Shown piece after piece: positions 1-9,680 of a stretch of 64,000 bases of DNA. The notes beneath the pieces were generated by a model. The model saw nothing but the letters and a program-made list of their open reading frames with translations. It made no database searches and had not been told where the DNA came from. Made by a program: the position numbers and the translations under genes. Position 1 is the stretch's first letter. Every line of letters starts with the position of its first letter. This DNA is from Paludibacterium denitrificans (lineage in GTDB: Bacteria > Pseudomonadota > Gammaproteobacteria > Burkholderiales > Chromobacteriaceae): the NCBI RefSeq assembly GCF_009707705.1, contig NZ_WLYX01000001.1, positions 2,108,001 through 2,172,000 of the forward strand, read 5' to 3'.

Positions 1-212
1 GTTTTCAACTGGGTAGTGGCGCCGTTGGCCGCTACTGCGGGTGGCGGTTCGTCCAGCGCCAGTGCTTGCAGCTTGACGTCGATCTTGCGTAGCGCCGGGT
101 CTGGCGGCAGGTCGATGCTGGCTTCCGGTAGCAGGCCGGAGCCAATCACGCCCAGATGCAGCAACAGCGACAGGGCGATGGCGACCAGCAACAGGCGCGA
201 CGCAGGTTTCAT
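1..212 (-). CDS. N-terminus of a DUF3108-type protein (partial)
   Basis: This is the first 70 or so codons of a gene that runs off the left edge of the window. The start is the ATG at 212. The protein begins with a basic stretch and a hydrophobic segment (about residues 6-28), which looks like a signal anchor, followed by a proline- and alanine-rich region. It lies directly downstream of purN on the same strand with only 3 bases between them, suggesting one transcript. In betaproteobacteria a DUF3108 protein commonly follows purM-purN, and this is the basis of the call. The diagnostic domain itself lies outside the window, so the family assignment is inference. Confidence 0.5.
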   Translation of the reverse strand, partial: MKPASRLLLVAIALSLLLHLGVIGSGLLPEASIDLPPDPALRKIDVKLQALALDEPPPAVAANGATTQLK

Positions 213-215
213 GGC

Positions 216-846
216 TTAGTTGGGTTGCGGCGACATGAGCGTGGCTGGCGCGTTGTCATGGCTCAGCACCTTGCCGTCAATCAGCCGCAGTTGCCCGGCG
301 GCAAAGCGGCGTACCGCATCGGGGTAAAGCTGGTGTTCCAGCTTGAGGATGCGGGCGGCGAGGCTGTCGGCGTTGTCGTCGGCCAGAATGTTGACCACGC
401 CTTGCGACACGATCGGGCCGTGGTCCAGCTCTGCCGTGACGAAATGCACGGTGCAACCGGCAATCTTGCAGCCCATCTCCAGTGCCCGCTGGTGGGTGTG
501 CAGGCCGGGGAAGGCGGGCAGCAGCGACGGGTGGATATTGAGCAGACGGCCTTCGTAGTGGCGGGTGAATTCCGGCGTGAGGATACGCATGAAGCTTTCC
601 AGTACCAGCAAGTCCGGCTGGAAACTGTCGATGGTTTCGGCCAACTTGGCGTCAAACGCTTCGCGGCTACTGAACTGCTTGTGGTCGATCACTGCCGTGC
701 TGATGCCGCGCTGTGCCGCCCGAGAAAGTGGCGGCATCCGGCCGGTTGGACAGCACCGCCGCAATGCGGACACCGGGGATGTCGGCCTCGACAATGGCTT
801 GCATGTTGGAGCCACGGCCGGAAATGAGTATGACGATGTTTTTCAT
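216..846 (-). CDS. purN: Phosphoribosylglycinamide formyltransferase (frameshifted in this sequence)
   Basis: PurN transfers a formyl group from 10-formyl-tetrahydrofolate to GAR in de novo purine synthesis. The N-terminus carries the SGRGSNMQAI phosphate-binding loop. The C-terminal half contains NIHPSLLPAFPG with the catalytic Asn and His, and AELDHGPIVSQ with the catalytic Asp. Length is about 210 residues, as usual for the family. The reading frame changes near 728-735, between NRPDAA and LSRAAQRGI; a GCCGGC at that point would restore DAAGLSRAAQRGI. One GTTGGCCGAA copy lies inside the gene at 636-645. It is downstream of purM on the same strand, and the 71-base gap holds a GC hairpin near 881-898. 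The gene is certain; the frameshift is probably a sequencing artefact. Confidence 0.93.
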
Positions 847-917
847 GAGACGGCAAAATCCGCAAGACAAAGACAAACGCCGCCAGCGATAGCGGCGTAA
901 TGGAGCGATACAACTGA

Positions 918-1952
918 TCAGGCCACTTGGGTTTGATGCTCGTCGCCGTTGCGCTGACGGATTTCACCGATGCGGTAGACGGTTTCGCCTTCGGCAGCCA
1001 GCAGTTCACGGGCGGCGTCGGCGTGTTCCGGTGCCACAATCACGACCATGCCAATGCCGCAGTTGAAGGTGCGGTACATTTCCTGTGCGTCCACATTGCC
1101 TTCGCTTTGCAGCCACTGGAACAGCTTGGGCAAGGCCCAGCTGCTGGCATCGATTTGCGCCACGGTGTTGGCTAAGCAGTACGCGCGGGGTGTTTTCGGT
1201 GATGCCGCCGCCGGTGATGTGCGCCATGCCTTTGACCGGCAGGGTTTGCATCAGCTTGAGCAGCGGTTTCACGTAAATGCGGGTCGGTGCGATGATGGCT
1301 TCGCGCAGCGTCTTGCCCGCTTCGAACTCGGCGTCCAGTTGCGGCTGGGCGCGTTCGATGATCTTGCGAACCAAGCTGTAGCCGTTGGAATGCACGCCGT
1401 TGGAACCCGTGCCCAGTACCACGTCACCCGGCTGGATGTCGCGGCCGGTAATGACCTTGGATTTTTCCACCACGCCGACGGCAAAGCGTGTCATATTCAC
1501 CCACCGGGTACATGCCCGGCATTTCGGCGGTTTCGCCGCCGATCAGCGCACAGCCAGCCTGTTCGCAACCGGCCGCAATGCCTTTGATGACGTCGGTGGC
1601 TTGCGGCACGTTGAGCTTGCCGCAGGCGAAGTAATCCGAGAAGAACAGCGGTTCCGCACCCTGCACCAGGATGTCGTTCACGCTCATGGCCACCAGATCG
1701 ATGCCGACGGTGTCATGCTTGTTCCAGTCGAAGGCGAGCTTCAGCTTGGTGCCCACGCCGTCGGTGCCGGAAACCAGTACCGGCTCTTGGTACTTTTTGG
1801 AAATTTCCACCAGTGCGCCGAAACCGCCGAGGCCGCCGAGCACTTCCGGACGCATTGTGCGTTTGGCAAACGGCTTGATGTTTTCGACGAGCGCGTCGCC
1901 TGCGTCGATATCGACGCCTAACATCACGATAACTGAGGGACGTGGTGTTCAA
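918..1952 (-). CDS. purM: Phosphoribosylformylglycinamidine cyclo-ligase (three disruptions)
   Basis: PurM (AIR synthetase) makes AIR from FGAM and ATP in purine biosynthesis. Visible motifs are [24 protein letters not shown] and the C-terminal [15 protein letters not shown] region. The reading is broken at 1916-1922 (SLSYRD-AGVDIDAG), 1486-1489 (GEYD-LAGFAVGVV) and 1171-1177 ([12 protein letters not shown]). All three are positions where the conserved protein needs GCCGGC. If the first is repaired, the N-terminus extends upstream to [13 protein letters not shown], and the most likely start is a TTG at 1952; the ATG at 1927 used by a naive call would cut off a conserved segment. That start is inferred, since no strong ribosome binding site is visible. 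Confidence 0.92.
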
Positions 1953-2080
1953 GGTGGACTCGCTTTCTGCTAACTTGAGTATCTTTGCGTCAAGCTTTCG
2001 CCTGAGCGAAAACACTGTATTTTAACTGAAAATTTCTGCCTCTGCTGCCGTTGCTGCGCTCTGGTGCTAAGCTGTGGCCG

Positions 2081-2098
2081 CAAAAACCACGGTTTTTG
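2081..2098. promoter_or_regulatory. Inverted repeat in the purM-hda intergenic region
   Basis: CAAAAACC and GGTTTTTG form a perfect 8-base inverted repeat separated by 2 bases, between the divergently transcribed purM and hda. The loop is too short for a typical terminator, so a protein-binding dyad is more likely. No regulator can be named from the sequence. The rest of the 273-base gap shows no gene; it ends in a GTTGGCCGAA copy at 2195-2204 just before hda. Confidence 0.35.
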
Positions 2099-2225
2099 TC
2101 GTCACTGTGGCGCCCGCGAGCGGGTGAACGGCTTTCGCTGCGGGAGGCAATCAGCGTAAAATCGCGCGATAACTTTGCCTTATTAATTGATTCTTTCGGC
2201 CAACCCGCCACGATACCGCTCAATC

Positions 2226-2900
2226 TTGGACCAGCTCGTACTCGATCTCACGCCCGCGCCGCTTCCTGCCTTTGACAACTTTGTTGCCGAACGCAATCGC
2301 GAAGTGATTACCGCCCTGACCGCTCCGGAAGCCGAACGCTTCATCTACCTGTGGGGAGAATCGGGCAGCGGTAAGACCCATCTGCTACAGGCCTGGATTG
2401 CCCACGCCGAACGACTGGGCCGCGCCGCGATCTATCTGGATGCCCAGCACGAGAGCCTGCCGGATTTTGCCCGCGAAGCCAGCTTCATCGCTGTCGACCA
2501 CGTTGACGATCTGGCGCCCGATGACCAGATCATGCTGTTTTCGTTTTACAACTCGTTGAAAGAAGGCGGCGATGGCCGCCTGCTGATGGCCGGGCGTCAG
2601 CCGCCGATGGCGTTGTCGGTGCGTGACGATTTGCGCACGCGGCTGGGCTGGGGGCTGGTGTTTGAGGTGAAGGCGTTGTCGGATGACGACAAACTGGCGG
2701 CCTTGCGCACCCATGCCGCCACGCGCCAGCTGTCCATTCCCGACGATGTGTTCCGCTATCTGCTTACCCACTGGCGGCGCGACCTGACCAGCCTGATCGC
2801 CATGATCGACATGCTGGACCGCTATTCGCTGGCGCTGCGCTTACCGATTACCGTGCCGCTGGTAAAAAACGTTTTGCAAACCGCTACCCACGAATCCTGA
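2226..2900 (+). CDS. hda: DnaA regulatory inactivator Hda
   Basis: Hda is a small AAA+ protein that, with the DNA-loaded beta clamp, stimulates ATP hydrolysis by DnaA and prevents re-initiation of replication. The sequence has Walker A GESGSGKTHLLQ near residue 45, a degenerate Walker B (FIAVDHVDDL) and the short DnaA-like C-terminal helical part, but no DNA-binding domain IV. The family start in betaproteobacteria resembles M-x-QLVLDL, which fits the TTG at 2226 (L-DQLVLDL). An upstream in-frame TTG at 2187 lies next to the uptake-like repeat and is less likely. The N-terminal QLVLDL is the clamp-binding motif. The reading frame is intact. Confidence 0.85.
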   Translation: MDQLVLDLTPAPLPAFDNFVAERNREVITALTAPEAERFIYLWGESGSGKTHLLQAWIAHAERLGRAAIYLDAQHESLPDFAREASFIAVDHVDDLAPDDQIMLFSFYNSLKEGGDGRLLMAGRQPPMALSVRDDLRTRLGWGLVFEVKALSDDDKLAALRTHAATRQLSIPDDVFRYLLTHWRRDLTSLIAMIDMLDRYSLALRLPITVPLVKNVLQTATHES

Positions 2901-2909
2901 AGGTCCGTT

Positions 2910-3579
2910 ATGAATCTTGCGTTGTTTGATCTGGATAACACTCTGCTGGCTGGCGATTCCGATTTCGAATGGCCGCGCTTCATGATCAAGCGCGGCATGG
3001 TCGATCAGGAAGTGTATGACCGCCGGAACAATCATTTTTACGAGCAGTACAAGGCTTGGCACGCTGGACATCAACGAATATCTGGAATTTGTGCTGGAGC
3101 CACTCACCCGTTACAGCCGTGCGGAACTGGATGTGCTGCACGCCCAGTACATGGAAGAACACATCAAGCCGATCATCCTGCCCAAGGGGCGCGAGCTGCT
3201 GGCCGCGCATCAGGCAGCGGGCGACGAGGTGCTGATCATTACCGCAACCAACCGTTTCATTACCGGGCCGATTGCACGCGAACTGGGGGTGGACACCCTG
3301 ATCGCCGTCGAGGTGGAAGAAGACGGCGATGGCCAGTTCACCGGCAAGCCGACCGGGGTGCCCAGCTATCAGGACGGCAAGATCACCCGCCTCAACATGT
3401 GGTTGGCCGAACGCGGCAAAACGCTGGCGTCTTACGAGCAGAGCTTTTTTTACAGCGACTCGCGCAATGACCTGCCGCTGCTGTCCATCGTTAGCCACCC
3501 GGTGGCGGTGGACCCGGACGAAACCCTGCGCGCGCATGCCGAGGCGCACGGCTGGCCGGTGATCAGCTTGCGCGACTGA
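2910..3579 (+). CDS. HAD-family (SerB-like) phosphatase, one frameshift
   Basis: This is a HAD superfamily IB hydrolase of about 222 residues. The nucleophile motif FDLDNTLLAGDSD is at the N-terminus, a TATNR motif II sits mid-protein, and FYSDSRNDLPLL is motif III/IV. Such proteins resemble phosphoserine phosphatase and YfhB-type phosphatases; the physiological substrate is unknown. The frame breaks at 3054-3060, where QYKAGTLDINEYL needs GCCGGC and the sequence reads GCTTGGC. A GTTGGCCGAA copy at 3402-3411 encodes WLAERG. The gene starts 10 bases after hda and is probably co-transcribed with it. Confidence 0.85.
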
Positions 3580-3692
3580 GCGTTATTGCCACACCCACCG
3601 ACAGGCCGTTGCTTAAGCCTGTCATTGCCGGGAGGCATTTTTGCAGAGCGGTGCGTTGCTGTTGTGCAAAACAGCCTTCCTGAGGATTCATC

Positions 3693-4563
3693 ATGGACAA
3701 ACTGGAAGCGTTTTTGACCCGTGCCGAGGCTCTGTTGGCACGCCCGGAACCGTTGCTGCCGCCATACACAGCGAGCCGGACTGGACCGCGCTGGCGTTTC
3801 GCTGGCGCCGTCAGGGCATGGCTTAGGCTGGCTGGAGGCGGTGACCACGCCGCATACCATGGCGCTGGACAACCTCACCCACATCGACCGCCAACTGGCG
3901 CAACTGGTGCGCAACACCCGCCAGTTCGTCAAGGGCAAACCGGCCAACAACGTGCTGCTGACCGGCGCCCGCGGTACTGGTAAATCTTCGCTGATCAAGG
4001 CTTTGCTGCCGGAGTTTGCCGACAAGGGCCTGCGCCTGATCGAGGTGGAAAAAGAGCACTTGTCCGATCTGCCGCAGATCGTCGAGCTGATTGCCGCCCG
4101 GCGCGAGCGCTTCATTCTGTTTTGCGATGATCTGTCGTTTGAAGACGGCGACGATGGCTACAAGGCGCTGAAGACGGCGCTGGACGGCGGGCTGGCACGG
4201 CGCACGGACAACCTGCTGGTGTATGCCACCTCCAACCGCCGCCATCTGCTGCCGGAAAAAATGAGCGATAACCGCGAAAGCTGGCTGCAGGATGGCGAAA
4301 TTCATCCGGGCGAAGCGGTAGAAGAACGCGTGTCGCTGTCCGACCGTTTTGGCCTGTGGCTGTCGTTTTATCCGTTCGATCAGGATGCCTATCTGGCGGC
4401 GGTGGATAAATGGCTGGCGCATTTCAACCTCACGCTGGATGCGGTGGCTGAGCGCGCGGCGCTGCAATGGAGCCAGACCCGCGCCAGCCGCTCCGGCCGC
4501 GTGGCGTGGCAGTTTGCCTGCGACTGGGCCGGGCGTAGCGCCAAGGAACGCAAGGCCGATTAA
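3693..4563 (+). CDS. DUF815 family ATP-binding protein, two disruptions
   Basis: This is a predicted AAA-type ATPase of the DUF815 family, about 290 residues. Walker A reads GARGTGKSSLIKAL, and FILFCDDLSFE is a Walker B-like strand followed by an arginine-rich region. The family is widespread in proteobacteria and its function is not established. The start is the ATG at 3693 (MDKLEAFLTRAEALL). Two breaks are visible: about 3761-3767 (LLPP then SEPDW) and 3821-3828 (RRQGMA-GWLEAV), where GCTTAGGC stands in place of GCCGGC. The remainder reads through. A GTTGGCCGAA copy lies just downstream at 4579-4588. Confidence 0.8.
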
Positions 4564-4619
4564 GCGCCCGGCGTGGCGTTCGGCCAACCGGGCTCCTTCC
4601 CATTCATCAAGGCAATCGT

Positions 4620-5000
4620 ATGGCTCGTCACTGGCAAGTTGCAGTATTGATGGCGTTTCCGGCGCTGGTGTGGATTGGCATGGATGTGTCATTGGGCAAC
4701 CATGCAGCACTGGCGTTACTGCTACCCAATTACCTGTTTCTGTCCGCTCCGCACTGGTTTTATCTGGGCGTGGCCGCGTTGCAACGCCAACCGTCCGGCC
4801 TGACTCGTCTGGCGTTGCTGGCCTTGAACCTGTCGTTGTTGGGCGTGGCGCTGTGGCTGCGGCTGACTTATCTGCCCGCCGAAATCAGCATGGGCTGGAC
4901 GCTGTATCTGCCGCTGGCGGCCATCGCTTTGCTGCTGGCGCATGTTGCGTATGCCCGTCGTCATCCTGCCGAGGCGCGTCAGGAAGATCCGGGCGATTGA
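4620..5000 (+). CDS. Small integral membrane protein of unknown function
   Basis: This is a 126-residue protein that I do not recognise. It is very hydrophobic, with about four predicted membrane segments (roughly residues 5-20, 28-48, 62-82 and 92-110) and a short charged C-terminus rich in Arg, Glu and Asp. It sits on the same strand between the DUF815 ATPase and the Nudix gene, with short gaps, so a shared transcript is plausible. The frame is intact. Confidence 0.6.
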   Translation: MARHWQVAVLMAFPALVWIGMDVSLGNHAALALLLPNYLFLSAPHWFYLGVAALQRQPSGLTRLALLALNLSLLGVALWLRLTYLPAEISMGWTLYLPLAAIALLLAHVAYARRHPAEARQEDPGD

Positions 5001-5031
5001 GCTTTGCGCAGGCAACAAGCTGGATAATGTC

Positions 5032-5960
5032 GTGAACAAGAAAATCATTGAAGTGGTGGCCGGTGTGCTGATGCGCCCGGATGGCAGTTTCATGCTGGGC
5101 AGCTAATGGGCAAGCCGTATGCCGGTTACTGGGAGTTTCCCGGCGGCAAGGTGGAGGCGGGAGAAACGCCGTTTGCCGCACTGGTGCGCGAATTTCACGA
5201 GGAAATGGCCATTGAAGTGACGCAGGCCACGCCATGGCTGACCAAGACCCATCATTACGAACATGCCTCGGTGCATTTGCGCTTTTATCGCATCTGGGCC
5301 CGGCAGGGCGAGCCGCAGCCGCAGGAAGGGCAGCAGTTTGCCCGGCAAATACCGGGGCAGTACAGCGTTGGCCCGATGTTGCTTACCAACGGCCCGATCC
5401 TCAAATCGCTGGAATTGCCAGATGTCTATGCCATTACCTGCGCGCATGAAATCGGCGTGGAGCGGCAGTTGCAAAGGTTGGCCGAAAAGGCTTATCCGCT
5501 GGTGCAGGTGCGCGAGCCGCAGATGGACCGGCAACAGTTGGCGGCATTTGTGCAGCAGGTGGCGGCTATCGTTCATCCGCGCCAAGGCAAACTGGTGGTG
5601 AATGCCGACCCGGCCTGGCTGGCTGGTTGGCCGGTAGACGGGGTGCACCTTGCCAGCCAGCGGCTGGCCGCCCTGAGCGAGCGCCCGGATTTTGCCCGGG
5701 TGGGGGCTTCGGTGCATCACGCGGCGGAGCTGCAGCGTGCGGGGGAGCTGGGGCTGGATTACGCGCTGCTTGGCCATGTCTGCCCGACGCCCAGCCATGC
5801 CGACAGTACACCGCTGGGATGGGACGGTTTTGAATGCCGTTTGGCGGCGGGTACGCCGTTGCCGGTGTATGCCTTGGGCGGCCTGACGGCGGTGGACTTG
5901 CCGCAGGCCCGGGCGCACGGCGCACACGGTGTGGCCTTGATGCGCGGAGCGTGGGCATGA
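5032..5960 (+). CDS. Nudix hydrolase fused to a ThiE-like domain, one disruption
   Basis: The N-terminal half (residues 1-130) is a MutT-type Nudix hydrolase. The Nudix box is visible as GGKVEAGETPFAALVREFHEE and fits G-x5-E-x7-RE-x2-EE. MutT removes 8-oxo-dGTP from the nucleotide pool. The C-terminal half (about residues 135-305) resembles thiamine phosphate synthase/TenI, with a VDGVHL strand and a final YALGGL...ALMRG segment. This fusion is common in beta- and gammaproteobacteria; the role of the ThiE-like half is unclear and it may be catalytically inactive. The start is GTG 5032 (NKKIIEVVAGVLM). The frame is broken at 5102-5107 (FMLGSRP-GKPYAGYW), again at an expected GCCGGC. A GTTGGCCGAA copy at 5478 encodes RLAEKA. 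Confidence 0.87.
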
Positions 5961-6390
5961 CGCGTCAGCAAATGAAGTGGCTGGCGCTGGCGGTGATCTT
6001 GCTGGCGTTTGGCATCAGCAAACTGGCGCTGATCAACTGGTATCTGAAACATCGCACCACACCGGCAACACCGGTGGAACTGGCCTGCCATAACCTCGGC
6101 GCACCGTGTGCCTTGCCGGATGGCGGCCAACTGGTGTTTGTCACGCCGCCAAGCAATGGCCTAAGCCGTTTGTCATGCGCATCACTGGCGTGGCCGACAA
6201 GGAACCCACGGTGGAATTTGCCATGGTGGACATGGACATGGGGTTTAATCGCTATCGTTTCGTTGCCGATGGCGCGGCGTGGCAGGCGCGGGTGACTCTG
6301 CCGGTGTGCGTGACCGGCAGCCGACGCTGGCTGGCGACCTTCCATATTGGTGAACACATCTACCGCCTGCCGTTTGTCACTACGGGTTGA
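5957..6390 (+). CDS. Hypothetical membrane-anchored protein, one disruption
   Basis: This protein of about 144 residues is not recognised. It has one N-terminal membrane segment (residues 8-27), followed by an extracytoplasmic-looking domain with two cysteines (LACHNLGAPC) and a further cysteine near LPVCVTG. The start ATG overlaps the stop of the preceding Nudix gene (ATGA), indicating translational coupling. The frame changes at 6159-6166, where GCCTAAGC stands for GCCGGC; repair gives SNGRPFVMRITG. A strong terminator follows 23 bases downstream. Confidence 0.65.
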
Positions 6391-6412
6391 GCCGTCTGGT
6401 TTGGGCTGGGCA

Positions 6413-6447
6413 TAAAAAAACCGCACGACAGCATCGTGCGGTTTTTT
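6413..6447. terminator. Bidirectional Rho-independent terminator
   Basis: The 8-base stem CCGCACGA/TCGTGCGG has a 5-base loop and is flanked by an A-run on the left and a T-run on the right. It can therefore terminate both the + strand Nudix operon and the - strand ubiC-ubiA operon. Confidence 0.9.
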
Positions 6448-6466
6448 GTTGGCGGCCGATGTGGAA

Positions 6467-7341
6467 TCAGGCCAGCCAGTAACTGGCCAGTACGCTTAAG
6501 CAAAAATGGTGCAGCCGACACGGTTGTTGTCGAGGAAAGCCTTGAAACACAGCGCACGGTTGCGGCCACGAATATCCAGATACTGCTTGAGGATGAACGG
6601 CACGGAAATCGCCAGACTCAGCCAGTACGGCCAGCCCAGTGCCAGCTGTTGGCCGATCATCGCCATCAGCAGCAGGAACGCGGCATGGCACAGCATGATG
6701 CCGGTGATGTCATGTTGGCCGAAGGTGATGGCCGAGGTCTTGATGCCGATTTTCAGGTCATCCGGCTTGTCTGCCATGGCATAGGCAGTATCGTACGCCA
6801 CCGTCCAGAAGGCGTTGGCGACCAGCATCAGCCAGTGCCACGGCCGGTACCTCACCGGTGAGGGCGGCAAACGCCATGGGGATACCAAATGCGTAAGCCA
6901 GCCCGAGATAAGCCTGCGGCACCGGGAAAAAGCGTTTGGTAAACGGATAAGTCGCGGCCGAGAACAGGGCTAGGCAGGCTCATCAGCCGGGTCAGGCCGT
7001 TGAGCGGCAAAACCAGCAGGAACGATACCGCTGCTAGCGTGGCCGCCAGCCACAGTGCCTCTTTCTCGCTGACCGCGCCACGGGCAAACGGGCGGTGTTT
7101 GGTGCGATCGACATGGGCGTCGAAGTGACGGTCGGCGTAGTCGTTGATGACGCAGCCAGCCGAACGCATCAGTACGGTGCCGATGACAAAAATGGCCACA
7201 ATCATCGGGTTCGGATGGCTTACCGGCCACCCAGAGCGCCCAGAGCGTGGGCCACAGCAGCAGCAGGATGCCGATGGGCTTGTCGATCCGCATCAGCTGG
7301 CTGTAAACGGTAAAGCGGTCTTTCAGATGCGGCATGTTCAT
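6467..7341 (-). CDS. ubiA: 4-hydroxybenzoate octaprenyltransferase (four disruptions)
   Basis: UbiA is the integral membrane prenyltransferase of ubiquinone synthesis that attaches the polyprenyl chain to 4-hydroxybenzoate. The Asp-rich motif [19 protein letters not shown] is present, as is the second motif [15 protein letters not shown]. The protein starts [10 protein letters not shown] and overlaps the ubiC stop by ATGA. Breaks occur at 7218-7224 (LWVAG-HPNPMIV), 6969-6975 ([14 protein letters not shown]), about 6839-6844 ([12 protein letters not shown]) and 6494-6501. The last is an exact GCTTAAGC that creates a false stop; replacing it with GCCGGC extends the protein through [11 protein letters not shown] to a stop at 6467, a normal UbiA C-terminus. 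All four are GCCGGC-type lesions. Confidence 0.92.
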
Positions 7342-7890
7342 GCGAGAAAAGCCTCCAGTGTGGGCAAAAACACTTCGCACACCAAGAGCGGAGCGTTGTT
7401 CATCAAAAACCGGCAACGCCGCGCCTACCAGCCACTGGCAGCAGGGTTGGCCGAAAACGCGGCGTGCGCCGCCTGCAACAGCGGATGGCCCGCTGGCAGC
7501 GCCAGATACTGCAGTGCATCGCGCTGTAACGCCGCCTAACATTTCGCCAAACAGCGTCAGCCCGAGCGAGCGGCTGCCGCGTGCCAGCACCGGCGACCAC
7601 TCCGGGCAGTCGATCCGGCTGACACTGCGGGCAAAGATCACCGGGGTGTCGTCCAGCGTCAGCAATACATGGCGGCCATGCAGCCGTGTACCGGCCGGGC
7701 AATTCAGTTCTGCTGCCTCATCCGCATAGGCGCTGGCATCACCTTGTTGTACCACTTGCACGGCAAAGCGGTGGCCGGTGGCAATCAGGCGGGCGGTGAG
7801 CGAACTGGGTTCGCTCAGGCAGTCAGTCAGTGCGGGGGAAAGGGCAGGCGGCAGGCTCTGCCAGTCAACATGTGCAACCATATCCCGCAT
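7338..7890 (-). CDS. ubiC: Chorismate lyase, frameshifted
   Basis: UbiC converts chorismate to 4-hydroxybenzoate and pyruvate, the first committed step of ubiquinone synthesis, and so supplies the substrate of the adjacent ubiA. The protein of about 180 residues has the family pattern: [12 protein letters not shown]-like strands, [13 protein letters not shown] and a C-terminal [15 protein letters not shown]. The frame breaks at 7534-7540 ([22 protein letters not shown] for GCCGGC), near 7430-7438 between SANP and QWLVGA, and near 7388-7392 before [25 protein letters not shown] copy lies at 7446-7455. The start could be the ATG at 7890 or the one at 7881. Confidence 0.85.
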
Positions 7891-8071
7891 TATGCCAAAG
7901 CCAGCCCGGGCTTGCCTGCTCTGTTTCGCTGGCGATGGGGGCTGATCGTGCCCCGGTCAAGGGGAAACCCTTGTCAAGATTGCCGGGCGGGCGGTTATCA
8001 TGGATGACAGGTGAGAACTTCATGACCAAGCGCTGATCGGCTGTGACCATTTTATAAGATAGATACGCTCC

Positions 8072-8428
8072 ATGATTGAAACTTTGCTTTGGCTGGTGGG
8101 ATACCAGTTGGCTGGCGAGCTGATTAGCCGTGCCTTGTCGTTGCCGTTGCCCGGCCCGGTGCTGGGCATGCTGCTGCTGTTTTTGACGCTGGTGGCGCGC
8201 CATACCGTGCCGGACACGCTCAAGACTAACGTGCCGCGCTTTCTCAGCCATTTGTCCTTGCTGTTCATTCCGGCTGGTGGCGCTGTGCTAGCGCACCTGG
8301 ATTTGCTGCGCGGTTTTGGCTGGTCGCTGGCGCTGGTGTTGGTGGGGGCAACCGTGCTCACGCTGCTGGTGCCGGGCGTGCTGTTGAAGCTGCTGTTGCG
8401 TAAACGCTTGCACGGAGGGCACGCATGA
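8072..8428 (+). CDS. CidA/LrgA family membrane protein
   Basis: This 118-residue protein has four membrane segments and is of the LrgA/CidA (holin-like) type. The conserved PGPVLGMLLLF segment is at residues 26-37 and FIPAGGA near residue 67. LrgA-LrgB pairs are linked to murein hydrolase control and, in several bacteria, to pyruvate or glycolate transport. The frame is intact. The stop overlaps the next gene's start (ATGA), so this and the LrgB gene are translationally coupled. Confidence 0.88.
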   Translation: MIETLLWLVGYQLAGELISRALSLPLPGPVLGMLLLFLTLVARHTVPDTLKTNVPRFLSHLSLLFIPAGGAVLAHLDLLRGFGWSLALVLVGATVLTLLVPGVLLKLLLRKRLHGGHA

Positions 8429-9141
8429 ATGCTGCCGCCGTGATGGAGGTGGTGCATGGCTCACCGCTGACCGGGATTTTTGTCACCTTGCTGGCTTATA
8501 AACTGGCGGTGTTGTTCAACCGGCGTTGCCATGGACATCCGTTGTCCAATCCGGTGCTGATCGGCGTGTTGCTGGTGGTGAGCTGGATGTTGCTGACCGG
8601 CACCGATTACCGCGGCTACATGAAAGGCGCGCAATTCATCCAGATGCTGCTGGGGCTTAGCCACGGTGGCGCTGGCGGTGCCGCTATACGGTAATCTGGC
8701 GCGCCTCAAGCGCGCCGCCGGGCCGCTGGCGCTCAGTATCGGCGTGGGCGGGCTGGTGGGAATTGTCAGTGCGGTGGGGCTGGGCTGGCTGGCCGGTTTG
8801 CCGCATGAAGTGCTGCTGTCGCTGACTACGCGCGCCGTGACTACGCCAATTGCCATGAGCGTGTCGCAAGGTATAGGCGGCGTGCCGGAGTTGTCAGCCA
8901 TGTTCGTGATCTTGTCCGGCATCTTCGGTGCGGTTATCGTCAAGCCGTTGTTTGGCCTGCTACGCCTGACCGACGACCTGGTGCTGGGGGTGGCCACCGG
9001 GGTGTCGGCGCATGGCATCGGTACCGCGCGGGTGTTTCAGTTGTCGGAAATGGCCGGTGCCTTTTCTGGCCGGCCATGGGGCTTAACGGCCTGATAACCG
9101 CGGTGCTGGTGCCGTTGTTGGCCAGTTTCATTCATTTGTAA
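8425..9141 (+). CDS. lrgB: LrgB family membrane protein, two disruptions
   Basis: This is the partner of the upstream LrgA protein, about 238 residues with multiple membrane segments. The conserved LTTRAVTTPIAMSVSQGIGG and GTARVFQLSE...GAFSGLAMGLNG regions are recognisable. The frame breaks at 8655-8661 (QMLLGPATVALAVPLYGN; GCTTAGC for GCCGGC) and at 9071-9074, where GGCCTGGCC has lost its T to give GGCCGGCC. The second case is one of only three GCCGGC strings I found in the window, and it is created by the deletion. Repair restores a normal C-terminus ending at 9141. Confidence 0.87.
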
Positions 9142-9213
9142 ACGGCCAGACACCGGGCGGACATGTCGCGCCGCCACACTGTGATCTTTTGTACGCATAT
9201 CAACGGAGGGGCA

Positions 9214-9680
9214 ATGGACCTGATTTTGTGGCGTCATGCCGAAGCGGAAGAAGGTTCCGATGATCTGGCCCGGGCGCTGACGCGGCGCGGGCAACAACAT
9301 GCGCGCCAGATGGCGGCCTGGTTGCGGGTGCGGTTGCCGCATGACTTTACCTTGCTGGCCTCGGAAGCGCGCCGTTCACAGCAAACGGCGGCTTTTCTCA
9401 GCCGTAGCGTGGAGGTGGTGCTTAAGCGCTCAATCCGGATGCCTCGGTCGAGCAGGTGTTGAAGGCGATACACTGGCCCCATGGTGGCAAGCCGGTGGTG
9501 CTGGTTGGCCATCAGCCTTATCTGGGCGAGGTGGTGGCGCAGTTGTTGTGTGGCCAGCCACAGCCGTGGAGTGTCAAGAAAGGCGCGATCTGGTGGATCA
9601 ACTCGCGCAACCGTAACGACAGCGAGCAGGCGCGGCTGAAGGCGATGATGACGCCAAGCATGCTGGCCACGCACGACTGA
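9214..9680 (+). CDS. sixA: SixA-type phosphohistidine phosphatase, one disruption
   Basis: This is a small histidine phosphatase of about 155 residues. The catalytic motif LWRHAEAE is at the N-terminus (RHG/RHA type), a second conserved VGHQPYLGE supplies the other catalytic His, and an SEARRSQQTA arginine motif lies between. SixA proteins dephosphorylate phosphohistidine on phosphotransfer proteins. The start ATG at 9214 follows a clear GGAGGGG ribosome binding site. The frame breaks at 9420-9427, an exact GCTTAAGC where VVPALNPD requires GCCGGC. The gene is followed at once by an inverted pair of GTTGGCCGAA repeats. Confidence 0.88.

Noticed and set aside
16-219. Plus-strand open frames at the left edge
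   Set aside because: They are shadows of the minus-strand DUF3108-type gene and purN, with no domain or codon support.
881-898. Terminator between purM and purN
   Set aside because: A GC stem exists but the following tract is only mildly T-rich, and purN is expected to be in the same transcript.
2187-2225. Upstream TTG start for hda
   Set aside because: It would add 13 unconserved residues that include the uptake-like repeat; the family N-terminus begins at the DQLVLDL segment.
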